DNA from: Ctenosaura bakeri
Taxonomy: Eukaryota > Chordata > Lepidosauria > Squamata > Iguanidae
Reading direction: 5' to 3'
Assembly: GCA_948474755.1 (NCBI GenBank)
Contig: CAOLHI010001849.1
Location: 248,001-312,000, forward strand
Length of the DNA stretch: 64,000 nt
This document shows positions 23,829-35,615 of this stretch, one piece after another (the stretch's first letter is position 1; each line of letters starts with the position of its first letter). The translations under genes were made by a program, and so were the position numbers. The notes under the pieces were generated by a model, which was given only the letters and a program-made list of their open reading frames with translations, searched no databases and was not told where the DNA came from.

Positions 23829-24068
23829 ATTTTTATTTATTTATTTTATTTGTATCCCGCCTCTCCATATGGATCGAGGCGGTGAACAACTTACAAATAG
23901 CATGTATTTCAAAACATTTCTATACATGCCCCCAACAAGCTGGGTACTCATTTTACCGACCTGCGAAAGGATGGAAGGCTGAGTCAACCTTGGAGCCCGG
24001 CAGGATCGAACTCACAACTTTGTGGTTTGTGACTTGCAGTACTGGCATTTAACCACTGTGCCACCAGG
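23829..24068 (-). repeat. L2-tailed tRNA SINE (short subfamily)
   Basis: The minus-strand head GGTGGCACAGTGGTTAAATG and B box GTGAGTTCGATCCTG lead to the MIR-like GGTCGGTAAAATGAGTACCC body. The end shared with the LINE is CGCCTCGATCCATATGGAGA, followed by GGCGGGATACAAATAAAATA. It lacks the same internal module as the copy at 16471. Confidence 0.85.
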
Positions 24069-24227
24069 CAGTTGTGGAGTGATGGGTCCATTTCTGGATG
24101 GGTCCATTTCTGTCCTATGAATGTGTTCTGCATTGGTATTAACATTTATATTTTTGGAGTTTAGCCATGCACAGGTACAACTTGAAGTTCTGTTTTTGGA
24201 AACTGAGTACTAAGTAATGTTATCACT

Positions 24228-24340
24228 CATATGCTCTGTCTTTACTTTGTTGTGCAGATATTCTTGTAGTGGAACAGGAAGAAGCAAAGATTTCTGGGTA
24301 CACTGGGTATAAGGTGGAAATATATCCCCATAGGGCAGTT
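24228..24340 (+). repeat. Duplicated ~115-bp segment (copy 2)
   Basis: Partner of 23301-23418, in the same orientation about 0.9 kb away. The SINE at 23829-24068 lies between the two. Confidence 0.5.
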
Positions 24341-24640
24341 CTAATTCGGATTGGTCTACAGATACAGATTAATGACGTGGAAGAGTTCAGAGATGCTGGA
24401 ATTCCATGCAGATAGCAAACTAAAGCATCTGGAACAAAAAAAAATAGCTTGCCTCTTTGCCAGCTGTACTAGTTTTCTAGTTTCAGAGAGGTTTTAAACA
24501 TGGGCAAACTTTTTAAAAATGATTTTTTTTGTACTGCTTACACCTTGAAATGTTCCCACCCTTCCATGTTTGCAACTTTAGATTAAGTCTGAGGGCTGAA
24601 ATACAGATTATGTTAAGTGTGTAGTACACCATACTCTTTC

Positions 24641-24758
24641 AGAGCTTGGAATAGTTATTTTTAATTTTTTTCCCAACTTCCAAAATGTCCCAGCAAGTAA
24701 AGCATGATACCTAGGGCATTCTGAGACTAGTAGTCCCAAAAGTAATATTTCCAAGCTT
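24641..24758. mobile_element. Small MITE with AGAGCTTGGAAA...TTACTTTTT ends
   Basis: AGAGCTTGGAATAGTTATTT at the left pairs with AAAAGTAATATTTCCAAGCT at the right. It is the same family as 2786-2900 and 5727-5824. Confidence 0.6.
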
Positions 24759-24900
24759 TGTTACATTTTTATGTTAATCAGATACAAATATGGAGCTCAA
24801 TGGCTCATGTTGCTTAAAGAGGAATTTTCATACTTAATGCCCTTTTCCTTCAATGTAACCTGGTGTGGTACTATCTAATAAAATCTTTGTCAGACAATAA

Positions 24901-25822
24901 GTATGTTGTGTGTCTTCAAGTCACTTTGCACTTATGGCGAGCCTATCACTTTTTTTGCAAGATTTGCCTTTACCTTCCCCTGAGGTTGAGAGAATGTGAC
25001 TTATCCAAGGTCACTCAGTAGGTTTCCATGACTGAATCATGATTTGAACCTGGTCTCCAAAGTCATAGGCCAGTGCTTCTTAACCTTTTCTTATTCAAGT
25101 TTCTCCTTTAAGCAATAATTTAGTGCCAGGGACCCCAAGACTTAATTAAATATTTAAATTTAGACCTAAACCTTCAAATATTTATTTAAATATTCATGTA
25201 TTTGTTTAAAGTCGTTCATCAGTCACTCACCCTGTTTCCCACCAAGGGAGCATTGATAAAGAGGGTAAGTTCTTCTTTTGAAAACACCTACCCTCTTTAT
25301 TCTTTCAGTGCTCCTGCAGATGGAAATAGTGTTTCTTTCACACTCAAAAGAGCACCAAGACCTTCTCTGCTTTGCCTCCAAGCAGCCACAAGAGTAAAGG
25401 GGTTCCCTTCTATTGTTGGGACTGCTTGGAAGCTAACTTCTACCTTGCTGCCTGGCCCTGGGCTCAAGCAGCGTTGCCACACTCACCCCACAAGGCCTGG
25501 GTTGAGCATCTTCCATCATCTTCTGGGCTCTCAGGTGTACCCAGAGCCTCCAGCACAGGATGAGATGCCCACCAACACGTTGTTGCCTCTGGTGCCTCCA
25601 TCATCACTACTGCCTTGGAGGAATTCAGGACCTGCTGCATCAACTGGTCACAACCAGCTAGGACATTTTTTTAGTCCCTTAAATCTGGGTTCTTCCCAAT
25701 TTAGGGGGATGAATGTCAACCCTATGTGGACCTCCTGTGAGAGCACATGCCATGGACCCCCAGGGGTCTGTGGACCCTAGATTAAGAACCACTGTCATAG
25801 TCCATTGCTCAGTGTGCCACCC
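24901..25822 (-). repeat. Sauria/ACA-type SINE interrupted by a hAT element
   Basis: The 24901-25070 part runs from the reversed tail (TATGTTGTGTGTCTTCAAGT) to the reversed B-box region (TTTGAACCTGGTCTCCA). The head resumes after the hAT element at 25795 (TCCATTGCTCAGTGTGCCAC). Together the two parts form one SINE. Confidence 0.8.
25071..25794. mobile_element. Non-autonomous hAT transposon inside a SINE
   Basis: The ends CAGTGCTTCTTAACC and GATTAAGAACCACTG form a hAT-type terminal inverted repeat. The flanks TCATAGGC (25063-25070) and TCATAGTC (25795-25802) are an 8-bp target duplication with one mismatch. The 724-bp element contains a 194-residue proline/serine-rich frame (25196-25780) without any transposase motif, so I treat it as non-coding. 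Confidence 0.85.
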
Positions 25823-26440
25823 ACTGCTACCAGGCAACGCTTGTAACTATTGATGGGTGCTTAATTTCAAGTTAGCGTGGGAAAATATTTTGTCTTGTTT
25901 TCAAAAAATAATTTTTTTAAAAAAGAAAAAAGACAGAAGAAAAGTTTTTTGCCTTACCTTTGTCAAAGCGAAAAAAAACAACAAACTTTTGCCTACATGA
26001 TTCCTGAAAATACTTTCACCTGCACGGTTCCTGAAAATTCCTGAAAATACTTTCACCTGCGTGCTTCTGAAATTAGCACCCTCTCTTCCACACTACAATT
26101 GGTGCAGCTGGATCTAGTGGGTATTTACTTACGAGTAGTAAGCAAGCACAATTGAATCCAGCGGTTCCTTACTTCCGAATAAGAACGCCTAAGTTCCTTC
26201 CATGAAGCTGCAGTCAGGGGGATATTTACTCGGGAGTAATTCAGCTCCAACTCAGTGGGGCTTCTTTTTGAATTAACCTGCCTAAGAAGGTATTGGACAT
26301 TACGCGCTTAAAAACATACTGCTTGGGTAATAAATCTGGAGGTTGTAATTCTGATAATCCCTTCTTCAAAACACAGAGGAGGGCAACATCTTCAGGTTTT
26401 CTCCTTAATTAACACCTAAGCTCGGGATTTGCATCCGTAA
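25823..26440. other. Unassigned DNA with an old dispersed repeat
   Basis: At 26125-26260 the words TTTACTTACGAGTAGTAAGC and GATATTTACTCGGGAGTAAT match a common old reptile repeat based on 'ttactcccgagtaa'. No gene was seen. Confidence 0.35.
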
Positions 26441-27510
26441 GTGGCTTAGGTGGGCTGCCTGCCGCCTCGAAGTTTTAGGAGGGGATGTCGGCTCTGGCCG
26501 CTAGGAGGCGCTGCGGCGTCGCGGCTGGTTTCGCCTGCGCTGGGAAAGGTAAGGGAGCGAAGTGGCATTTTGCCTTGTGAATGAAGGGGGCGGGCAGGGA
26601 GCGAGCTTTTAAAAGCCCCCAGAATCGCTGGGCAGGACGTGTTCCCCTCCCTGTTTTCACTTGGATCTATCCAACCCCCTCCCCCAAACAGGCAAGAAGA
26701 GGAGGGAGGGTACGCATGTGCGTGCGCTGCGCTTGCATGCAGCTCCTTTGCAAGAGGAAGTCTCAGAGTTTGCGGGAAGAGTTGGATGGGGTTTCGAAGC
26801 ACTTCCGAACTGGGATCTGAGGCTCGCAGGGGGCCACCCGTGAAAGGGAAGGCGAGCAAACTTTTGCTTTCCCTGGTGAAGAATTTGTAAAGCCACCTCT
26901 TGGGGCAACTTTCCTCCCCTCCAGGTGTGCTGCTGTGCGTAAAATTGAATTAACCCCGGGAGTCAGGACTTTGCAGAGAGATTTTTCTTTCCAAGCAATG
27001 CCATAATTGTTGGGGAAAGGCAGAGAAAGTGAGGAATGGGGACGAGCTCGGGATGTGGAACCTTGCTGGGTGCAGAGATGACCAGAGAAGGCGAACCAAT
27101 TCCCCTCCTACCTATGGATGCATCGCCAAGCCAGTCGTGATCAAAGCCTGTTCAGGTGAAGGAGGAAGGGAAGGAGAAGCAGAGGAAGGGGAAGAGACGG
27201 TCTGTGCGACGCTTCAGTGGTACTCCAGGGACTGCGGAGTCTAGGCGAGGGAGAAGTCCTAGTTCTGCCTCTCTCCTTCCCTTCCTCCCTGCCTGCCTGC
27301 CTGCCCTGGCCAGCCCCAGCCGCTGAAGAGGGCTGCTTTTCAGCCTCAGCAGCCAAGCAACTGCCTCTCTCCAGATCTCTCCTGATGTCAGGCTGGATTT
27401 TCACAGGGATGGTGGCATCCTTTTGAAACTTACTCTCTTGGATTGTTGCAAAGGGGTGCAAGCATGGAATGCCAGTACCTGTGAACTCCCTGGTGTGCTT
27501 GGAGGTAAGT
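26440..27510 (+). promoter_or_regulatory. CpG-rich promoter-like region with candidate first exon(s)
   Basis: This is the only long non-repeat stretch rich in CpG (for example GCGCTGCGGCGTCGCGG at 26509-26525). Two good plus-strand splice donors occur: AAAG|GTAAGG (exon end 26548) and GGAG|GTAAGT (exon end 27504). A start codon at 26485 opens a short frame into the first donor, beginning MSALAARRRCGVAAG. Upstream of the second donor only short frames exist (for example M-E-C-Q-Y-L-stop at about 27463), so that exon would be 5' UTR. I do not recognise the gene. Coding exons would lie outside the window or be too weak to see. Confidence 0.45.
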
Positions 27511-29129
27511 TTGCTGGATTTCTCTGGATTTTCCTGAGCTTTATGGCGTGTGGCTCTTTTGCAAAGCTTTCCCAAAGTATCCTGTAAATATAGAGCTAGA
27601 ATGCAAAATAAACTCCGAGTTTGTGAGTTCTCCCCTAGAGCCTGTTTTCATTTCTAGGGCTCAGTATTTGGGCTCAGGAAGTATTCACGAATGTAAGGAA
27701 CTCTAAGGATGTGAAGAGTCTTTTCCTGATGAATTGTCACCTTCTGCCTCCCCTTACCTGAGATTACAGGTGTGTGTAGGGCTTCAAAATGCCTGGGGTC
27801 TCTGGCATCTTTTTATTCTTTTCTGGAGATGGGGAGGCAGGAAGGTTATCACACACTGCCAGGTTTATTCAGTAACACTTCTGTGCCATTGACAGTTGTG
27901 CCATGAGTTAAGGGTGAACTACTAGATCTGATTCTAGCGCTGGAGAAAGCTTCGTAAATTTTTCTGGGTACACAGCCATTAAAAGAACAACACGGGAGAC
28001 TCACTGGAGAAAAAGTTGGCAACCCAAGTTGAAGTCACTATTCACTGATCATGCAGGTCCCCTGGTGTCATCCTGTGTTTAGCACTGAACCTTTAGAAGA
28101 ACTTCTTTGGGATTATTTTCTCTTCAAAAATGCCCTTTTGTGTGAAGATTAAGTACTAGGGGCCATTTAAAGCCATGCATACCTAGTACAATCCTGAGCA
28201 CATATTTAATGATTATTAATAAACCATACCATGGGGGCGGTCTGTAATATATTGAATGTTTGTTGGGCTGGGTCTGCAGCATCACTTCAAGAAATTTTGA
28301 TCTGGCTGGGACTGATTTCATGTGTCAACTGTTCTTATGGATCGATTTTAAGAGTATGTCATCAAGAAGTGAGAATGACTACTTTAATGAAGAAAAGATC
28401 AGCTAGATGACCTCTAGGTATATGTTTCACTTTTTAAAAAAATCACAATTATCCTGTATAAGCTGAAGACTTGCACCAGCTTCTGTGGCTGCCTGTGTAG
28501 GAAAAACAAGTTTCTTATGAAATGTGACCCGCAGATGCCAGAAGATTTAACTCCCATGTTTCCATTTCTTGTTTGTTTTGAGGGACTTGTTGATCTCAGA
28601 TCTTTTTGGCTTCAAGGAAATTCTTGAGGATAAACTTTCAGGAGTGGCAAAGTGGGAAGAAGCACGCACGCATGCTCGCGTCCATGGGATACTCTGCAGC
28701 TTCCACTCTTCCTTCCCCCTTCCTGGCACCATCATCCAGGGAAAAATGGAGAGTTTGTCAACAGAGAAGTTAAATAAACCGGTCATTAGTGTTGTCAGTG
28801 AATCCCTTGCCCAGGGGAGGGCAGACTGATGCGAGAACACTGATTTCTACCCTGCAATAACTCCTTTCATTAGAAGCCTGGTTGCTGCAGATGGTGGTGC
28901 TCGGAAAGACCAGTTCTAACTTTTGCTGCTGGTCCATCTGGGAGGAAGCAATGGGAGGATGGAGTGTCTGGGAAAACATCTGTAGAGAGAGATTCCTTTG
29001 ATAAAATGTGCCTGCCCCATTCCTTCCTCTGTGTCTGTGAGGAGCGTGTATATTTTTCATCAGCCCTAAAGCTAAAGTCTAGCTGCTAGATGAAAGAAGT
29101 GAGAGCTGGCATTCCTTGTTACTGTGCAA
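27511..29129. other. Unassigned DNA, possible intron
   Basis: No exon or repeat was recognised. If the donor at 27504 is real, this is the start of an intron. Confidence 0.3.
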
Positions 29130-29245
29130 TTGCTGGCCTTGTTTTCTCCCACTTGGATATGTTGGACCACAACGGTCCGTTGCTGTGCTGAGTGGGTATG
29201 ATGGGAGTTGTAGTCTAACACATCCTTTGGGGAAAAAGCTGGGCT
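29130..29245. mobile_element. Palindromic MITE-like element
   Basis: TGGATATGTTGGACCACAAC at the left is mirrored by GTTGTAGTCTAACACATCC at the right, with TGATGGGAGTTGTAGTC, a standard reptile MITE word. Confidence 0.5.
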
Positions 29246-30059
29246 AAGAATACCAAGCTTGGATTGAAGAATCCAACTCAAGAACAATTCAAATCCCTTC
29301 TCAACTGTGAATAGTTGAGAAATGTCTGTGGTGCAGACCAGCTTGAAGGATCATTGTGAGAGTTATTTGGGGAAGGAGATGTATGTGCCATCTCAAGCAA
29401 AATAGCAAGAAAATAGCTTGGATGCTCTGAAATGTGCATTACGTAGATTTGTGTGAAAAAGAGGACTAACAATTCCAAGTGTTATTAACATTAAAAGAGC
29501 CAGTGATAATGTGGTGGCCAATATTATGTACTGTCAAAACTTTGTCTTCCCAATAAAAAGAAAAGAGACAAGCCCTGACACCAAGCTTACAAAGTGAAAA
29601 GACAAGATGCACAAGGGAAGGGATATGGAGGAAGCAGGTGGAGGAGGGAGATTAATTCTTCAAGGCCACCAAACAAAGCGGAGATCTATAAGTGGACATT
29701 TATATCCCCTTTGGGCCAGGCTGAACTTCCCTCGCTGCTGTTCCTACACTGAATAGCAATTGGTGTCTTTTGTTCCTTCGGTTGATGGATGGAGACAGTG
29801 TTCCTTCCCCTTGCTTCTGCCATCTCAGGACAACGGGCAGTTGAAGGAGCTGAATGTTCTTTCTGGAATGAAGGAGCAACTGAGCTCTCTGCAGCATCTC
29901 TTTGTCTGACAAATGGCCCAGCTAGTCTTTCTTTTGCCTTGATGCTATTCCTGAGAAGCAAGGTGCGGGGAGGACAACTAGGGGACAGCTGCATCTTGGT
30001 TCTCTACCTGATGGCAGAAGATAGAATGTGCTTGCTTGCTTTTTTCCAGACCCTGTCGT
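29246..30059. other. Unassigned DNA
   Basis: Frames at 29686-30061 overlap on both strands without domain support. No repeat was recognised. Confidence 0.3.
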
Positions 30060-30245
30060 AGTTGCCATAGTATCAGATGAAAGATCCCTGGTTCAAATCA
30101 CACCTCATCCAGAAATTTGCTAGGTGATATTAGGCAATGGTCTCTTACAGTGAGTTGCAGAGAAGATTATTATTGCAATAAACAATGTGGAAAGCTTAGA
30201 AACGCTCAACATGAGCTGTATAAATACCAAGTATTCATTATTAAA
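30060..30245 (+). repeat. Old MIR-like tRNA SINE remnant
   Basis: A B-box-like CCTGGTTCAAATCACACC is followed by MIR-like words (TTAGGCAATGGTCTCTTACA, TGTGGAAAGC) and ends ATTCATTATTAAAAC. It is highly diverged. Confidence 0.4.
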
Positions 30246-30689
30246 ACTTTAGTGTTTTTCACAGTGATGGGAAACTATAAATCTTGCAGACAATCTCCAT
30301 GCACCAATATGCAGCTATCATTGTCATTCCCTCAAATTACTTTGCATAGCCTGTACCTGAACTCTTCAGCAATCTTCAAGCTGTTCCTGCCTAATTGCTC
30401 AAAGCTTAATTATCCTTCTGGCATGGAGAAGAAATGTTAGAAGTGAGATCTCAGAACTATCATGAACGATACTGTTCATCTTTGTTGCCCCTTCCACTCA
30501 GAGATACCCAAGCTATTTTAGGTGGTCTCAAGTTCCTATTTTTTTTACAAATCCCTCCTCAAATGCCATGTTATTTTTAAATCTCTAAATGAAATTATTA
30601 CACATTACTACAGAAAGTAAGGTCACTAATAGCAGGGATCTGTTTTTCTCTCTTATTATAGTCTGTCAAATATAACAAGGTATTTGTCA
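30246..30689. other. Unassigned DNA
   Basis: No feature was recognised. Confidence 0.3.
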
Positions 30690-30810
30690 CAGAATAATAG
30701 AATTCTAGAATCACAGATCTGGAGGGAATCTTGTAAGCCGTTTAGCCTGATCCACAACTTGATGGGTGTCCATTCCTGGCTGGAGGACTTCCAGCAAGGG
30801 AGAAGCCATT
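30690..30810 (-). mobile_element. Diverged CR1 3' end
   Basis: AATAGAATTCTAGAATCACA, then GATCTGGAGGGAATC and GGGTGTCCATTCCTGGC, follow the order of the CR1 3' ends at 20819 and 35616, but with many changes. Confidence 0.4.
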
Positions 30811-30966
30811 CTTCCTCCACACTATTGGTTCTCAGCCTTTGATCCTCTAAACATTTTGGATTTCAGGTTGCAAAAGGCCCCACCTATCTAGTCAGAGATT
30901 CCAGGAAGTGAATTGTGAAACATGTGAGAGCCAAAAGTCGATAGCTCTCTTGTTGAACCACCCTGA

Positions 30967-31132
30967 GGCCATTTCCGCACTAGACTGTTATAGTGCTATT
31001 ATTCCACTTTCAACATCCTATGGAATCCTGGGGGCCTCAAAGGCTGCTCCCTAAACTGCAGACCCCAGGATTCCATAGGATGTTGAAAGTGAAATAATAG
31101 CACTATGACAGGCTAGTAGTGCAGAAATGGCC
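30967..31132. mobile_element. Short palindromic MITE with TGA duplication
   Basis: Ends GGCCATTTCCGCACTAGACT and AGTGCAGAAATGGCC are flanked by TGA on both sides (30964-30966, 31133-31135). The interior pair CAACATCCTATGGAATCCTG and CAGGATTCCATAGGATGTTG is perfectly inverse. This copy supports a 3-bp target duplication for the short family. Confidence 0.85.
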
Positions 31133-33736
31133 TGAGTTAAGACATTAGTCCTAAAGTTCCAGTAGAATCAAGGCTTGGGGGTTAAGCCCATAAGATCTAA
31201 CCTGTCTTTCTGCAAAAAAAGAAAAGCTTTCACTATTTTATGTGAGGCAATCCTTCCTGTATCTGAAGAGTCCCCTCCCCATTTCTTTCTTCCCAGCTTA
31301 AAACACACTCAGTTCCTTCACCCTTTCCTCATAAGATATATTTTTCTCTGAGCATCTTTGGTACCCTTCTCTGAATCTGATTTAGTTTGTTTTATGTCCC
31401 CTTTTGACATCTCTGTCATTGTGTTTTCTCCCCCTTTCTCCCCCACTTTTTTTCTTTTTTTTTTTAAACAAGAAGTATACTTTCTACTTTGGGCCATGTA
31501 ATGAGGACACAGGGAAGGGAGGTTCACCCCAAGGAGCTTCTCCCTTTCAGTCCAAGCTTACTTCCATTACAAAATTTCCACATACAGACCAACTATTGCT
31601 ACTGCATAACTATCTAATCCTGTGCTGGAGAATTCAGCATTCATCATGTATAGGGCTTGATGGCAGTAAAATAAATCTGGCTTGTGAGGAACCTCTCTGA
31701 AGATTTTATGTTTTAAAAACAGCCAGGAACCCTAAATCATTAACAGATGCTAAACTGTCTTTTAGGAGCTGAAATAGAAAGACAGTGTTCTAAACTATAG
31801 CCAGAGGATGAAAGTGAATTTTTGGTTGTTGTTCCTTGTTCGGACAACACTGTGCCTCCTCCCCCGCCACTATTTTCAGTCATGTGTTGTATTTCTTGAT
31901 ACCACAAAGGCACAGCCCAAGATCTGATTTTATTTGTGTCTTATTCTTTGTGGTAGATACTCTCAAAGTAGTTTATATCTGAAGAGAGAGGGGGGAAACA
32001 CCGTGAAAGTGGACACAATGCTGTTGTTTCTTGGCTCCAGTGGCTGTTTAAGATTGGATTTGCTGTTTAATATTTAATTTTTTGGGTGTGTGTGTGCCTG
32101 TTTAATTCATTTTTTGAGGTACTTTGGAAACCACTGTACAGAAGTGAGATACTAACATTTATCTTTATCATTACCATCACTTTTCCTGTATTGAATCTTT
32201 TCAAGGGGGAACCCTCATAACTTTAGAAGGCTGATGTGGGGCTGCTTTTCCAAAGGACCCTGGTGGGAAGTTGTCCTCCAGACAGACTTCAGAAAGGAAC
32301 CCAAAGCTAAACATTGTCCAGACTGGGTAGTCTTCTAGTTCAGTTTTTACTTTATTGATGTCTAATTCAAGTGGCTAAACCGGTAGAGGTTCATGACTGT
32401 TTGGTTGACTAGTATCCTTAGGTTCCAGGTTTGTCACCAGATCACAGGCTCAGTGCCAGCCTAATACAGTTTGCAGCTTGAGGTGAAGGACATGCAGAAG
32501 CAAACTGAACAGGGAAGCTGCCTATTCAACACTGACCTCACCTCGTCTGCCTCCAAAGGCAACGGTCAAGTTTTAGGCGTGTGGGACAAGCTGTGAAGTA
32601 CTCACAGCTCACATAGCTCAGCACTCCAACACTGCACTGCTGCTTGGATGCTCATTGCTAGCCCTACCATTGGGCAAAATGAGACAGCAGATTTTGGATG
32701 TTATGAAAGGCCAGCAAGTACTTACTTACTTAATTGGTCTATAACTATACAATGACAAAATTAGATGTGCGGAGAGGTGCTTGTGGGATTTTCTGCCTCC
32801 TGGGCTAGATTTGTATACTATGGAGTAACAAGTGAGGTAGAGATGCCACTTGCTGCTCCAGCTCAAGCAATAAAATGTCTTTGTATGATGCTGCTTCTCT
32901 GCCTGAGGTAGCCATTTCAGCTTGCATTAATGTTATGGCCGGCCATGCAGATCTTGTTTCTGGTGTGTGGTCGGCTGTTGTCATCCCATCCCAGGAGGCA
33001 GCAGAACTGATTTTGAGCACAGCCAGACACCCAGCAAAGTCCATGCATGTGCCACCATCGTATATTTACTGACCTAGAAGTAAATCTCTTTGGATGCAGT
33101 ACAATTTAAATCTGAAGATGGCATCGACACTTATCAGGGTAGAGACAAAAAGAGCGAAAATTGGTGAGGATCCAATAAAATCCACAAGAGGAAAAGAAGA
33201 CATAAAAGGTGGTCTATGATTAGCAGAAAAGCCCAGTGCATTTTGGCCTGCTGCTACTCTTAAGGCCTTCTTCAAGGGACTATATAAAATCAAGAGAGGA
33301 AAATATATAAACTTATAATCATCATATTTCACATTGCCTGTAGCTTGTACATACCCACTTTGAATCAAAACTGCGGATGTTTCTCAGCCAGGAACTCTGA
33401 AATCATTTCATGGCAAAAAGAAAACATGTGAAAAAGATTGAAGATTTTTTAAAAAAATCTCATGAGCAGATGGTAGGAGAAAATATAGATGATGATCAAG
33501 GGCATGTACTTGTATCTGGGCAAGAAACAAAAGGGCTGTCTGCAAATTCTGAAAGATTATATAAGAGTGGGAGATAATTGGTTTAGGCCTGCTGGAACTA
33601 AAGATTTTAATTTTAAATTCTACTCCACTCCATTTCTTTCTTTCTTTTTTTTCAGCAGGACCCTGTCAGTTTCGAATAAGCTCAGTTTTGGGTCAGATAT
33701 TTCTGCAGTTTCAGTTCTAAGCAATTGTGTCTAGGC
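31133..33736. other. Unassigned DNA
   Basis: No gene was found. A T-rich run is at 31446-31467. The 31404-31700 and 33066-33368 frames have no recognised domain. Confidence 0.3.
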
Positions 33737-33872
33737 CAGTGGTTCCCAAACTTTCTTCCTCCAGGTGTTTTGGACTTCAACTCCCAGAAGTCTCAGCCAG
33801 TTTGTCCAGTGCTTGGGAATTCTAGGAGCCGAAGACCAAAATACTTGGAGGACCAAAGTTTGGGACCCACTA
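33737..33872. mobile_element. hAT-type MITE, 136 bp
   Basis: CAGTGGTTCCCAAACTTTCT and CCAAAGTTTGGGACCCACTA are hAT-type inverted ends. The flanks GTCTAGGC (33729-33736) and GTCTAGGT (33873-33880) form an 8-bp duplication with one change. The inside is the usual GACTTCAACTCCCAGAAGTC palindrome. Confidence 0.85.
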
Positions 33873-33880
33873 GTCTAGGT

Positions 33881-34121
33881 GATAGGTGCAAACACAACAA
33901 TGAGTTTATGTAATATATGTATTTATGTGTTCTCCTTTTGAAGCGTGGTCACATTCCAGTTCTTCAAATGCAGGCATCTATTTTACATATTCTGCAAGTT
34001 ATTCAAATTACTCTACTATACGTTCTAATTCTGAAGATATGGTACATTAATTGTTGAATTTTTCTTCTACTGTATTTCTACCTACCTACCATTTTTGTAG
34101 TAACGAAAGTTCTGAAAGAAC
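33881..34121. other. Unassigned DNA
   Basis: Nothing was recognised. Confidence 0.3.
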
Positions 34122-34325
34122 CAGTTATGCAGTGATGCTCAAATGCTGGAATTGGAATAGGGAGACCCTAGTTCAAATCTCTGCTTGATATAGAATTTAC
34201 CATGTATCTTTGGGTCACAACTACTTTTCACCAAACCTGCTTTACTAAGTTGCTGTGGGGATTAATAGGGAGATGGAATCCATGTAAAGTGGGCATATGC
34301 ATTTCTCCTTCAATAAAAATAAAAG
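34122..34325 (+). repeat. Old tRNA-derived (MIR-like) SINE
   Basis: B-box-like CCTAGTTCAAATCTCTGC is followed by CTTTGGGTCACAACTACT and AGTTGCTGTGGGGATTAATA, the usual body of reptile MIR-like SINEs, and an A-rich end. Strongly diverged. Confidence 0.45.
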
Positions 34326-34710
34326 AACAACAATAATGTTAACTTTATTTCAGTGCAGGCATTTCCAGTGGTAATATCATCAGATCACTGTTATATTTTT
34401 GCCATGATTTTTTTACTGATGACAAAAAAACCCTACCTTGCAAATACCATAGGATAAAAGGCAGAAGAAACTCAGGTCAAACAGTAATAACTGAAGAGGA
34501 AAAAAAAAGGATGGTAGGATGTCCTTCAGTGTGTATATATTATAACCAGAAAACAATCTAGTTTAACTTTCTTTGGTCTATTTGACTTTTCATCACAATG
34601 TACATGCTAGTCAGCTAATCTGTCCTAGGATGTCTGAGCTCCTACCCAATTATTGGTTGGCGTCCTCTTCAATATTTAGGAGATCATAAACCAAACTTAT
34701 TTTGCCATAT

Positions 34711-34894
34711 GAGAGCCAGCATGGTTTGAGGATCGGGCTACAATGCTGGAGACCAGGGTTCGATTCCCTGCTTGGCCATGGAAACCCACTGGATGACTTT
34801 GGGCACATCACACACTCTCAGCCCCAGAAAAGCCTGTGGTAAGTTTGCCTTAGGGCCACAGTAAGTTGGAAACCAACAAGCACTACAACAACAA
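34711..34894 (+). repeat. Sauria/ACA-type SINE
   Basis: Head GAGAGCCAGCATGGTTTGAG, B box CCAGGGTTCGATTCCCTG, body GCCATGGAAACCCACTGGAT, Bov-B-like end GGGCCACAGTAAGTTGGAAA and a short ACAACAACA tail are all present. It is the best preserved head in the window. Confidence 0.9.
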
Positions 34895-35615
34895 GCCAGA
34901 CTTATAGCCTTGTAACTTTTGGGATTCATGCTTATGGTCATCAATGACCCAAAAACTCAAACTACCTCTTAAGCCAGGCAGTTCCATACCTGAAGGCTTT
35001 CTGCAGAGTAGGGCACTGGGAAATAATGACTGCAGTGCTCTCCTGGTCATGGAATGCATTGGGAAAAGCAGATAGGACTCAATGTACCTGTCTTAATGCA
35101 CCCTCCAATGGGGAATGCACTACAGCCCTTATTCCCCAGCTTTCTGATCAGCAACATCATAGAAGCCCTTCAGTGGGAGTGATGCCTGCTTGAGGGGCAG
35201 GGTTTTTTTTTTGGGGGGGTAGCATTGGCAGAAGTACCTCTGACAATGGAATTCAGTCGCTGTAGCTACATCTACCAATGCAGGATTTCAGCCATTGGCT
35301 ATTAATGCCAATTAAGAGATGACAAATCTTTCTACTTGTACATTTATATTCCCTTTTACTCAGTAATTACATCTTCACACCTCATCATGTGTACAAACAT
35401 CTGCCAGCTGAGGCAACACTCCAAAGCATCTGATGAACTGAGCTGCAGCTTAAAAGAACTTTTTAGTCTTTAAGGTAGGTAAGGATAGAAACTAGATGTT
35501 GGCTTTTGCAGCCTAAGACTAACACAGACTAACTGCTAATTGAAAATGACAGATGTGTTCTCGCCTTAGCACCACACTTATTCTTTTCTTCAGTATACAT
35601 CTTTTCTACATCTTA
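34895..35615. other. Unassigned DNA
   Basis: No gene or recognised repeat was seen. Confidence 0.3.

Noticed and set aside
25196..25780. 194-residue open frame as a host gene
   Set aside because: It lies wholly inside a hAT element with clear ends and target duplication, and is proline/serine-rich with no domain.
26446..26908. Minus-strand 83-137 residue frames in the CpG block as coding exons
   Set aside because: Long frames are expected in CpG-rich DNA on both strands; there is no domain and no consistent splice pattern on the minus strand.
34711..34790. tRNA gene
   Set aside because: The A and B boxes belong to a SINE head followed by the conserved SINE body; no closed cloverleaf is evident.
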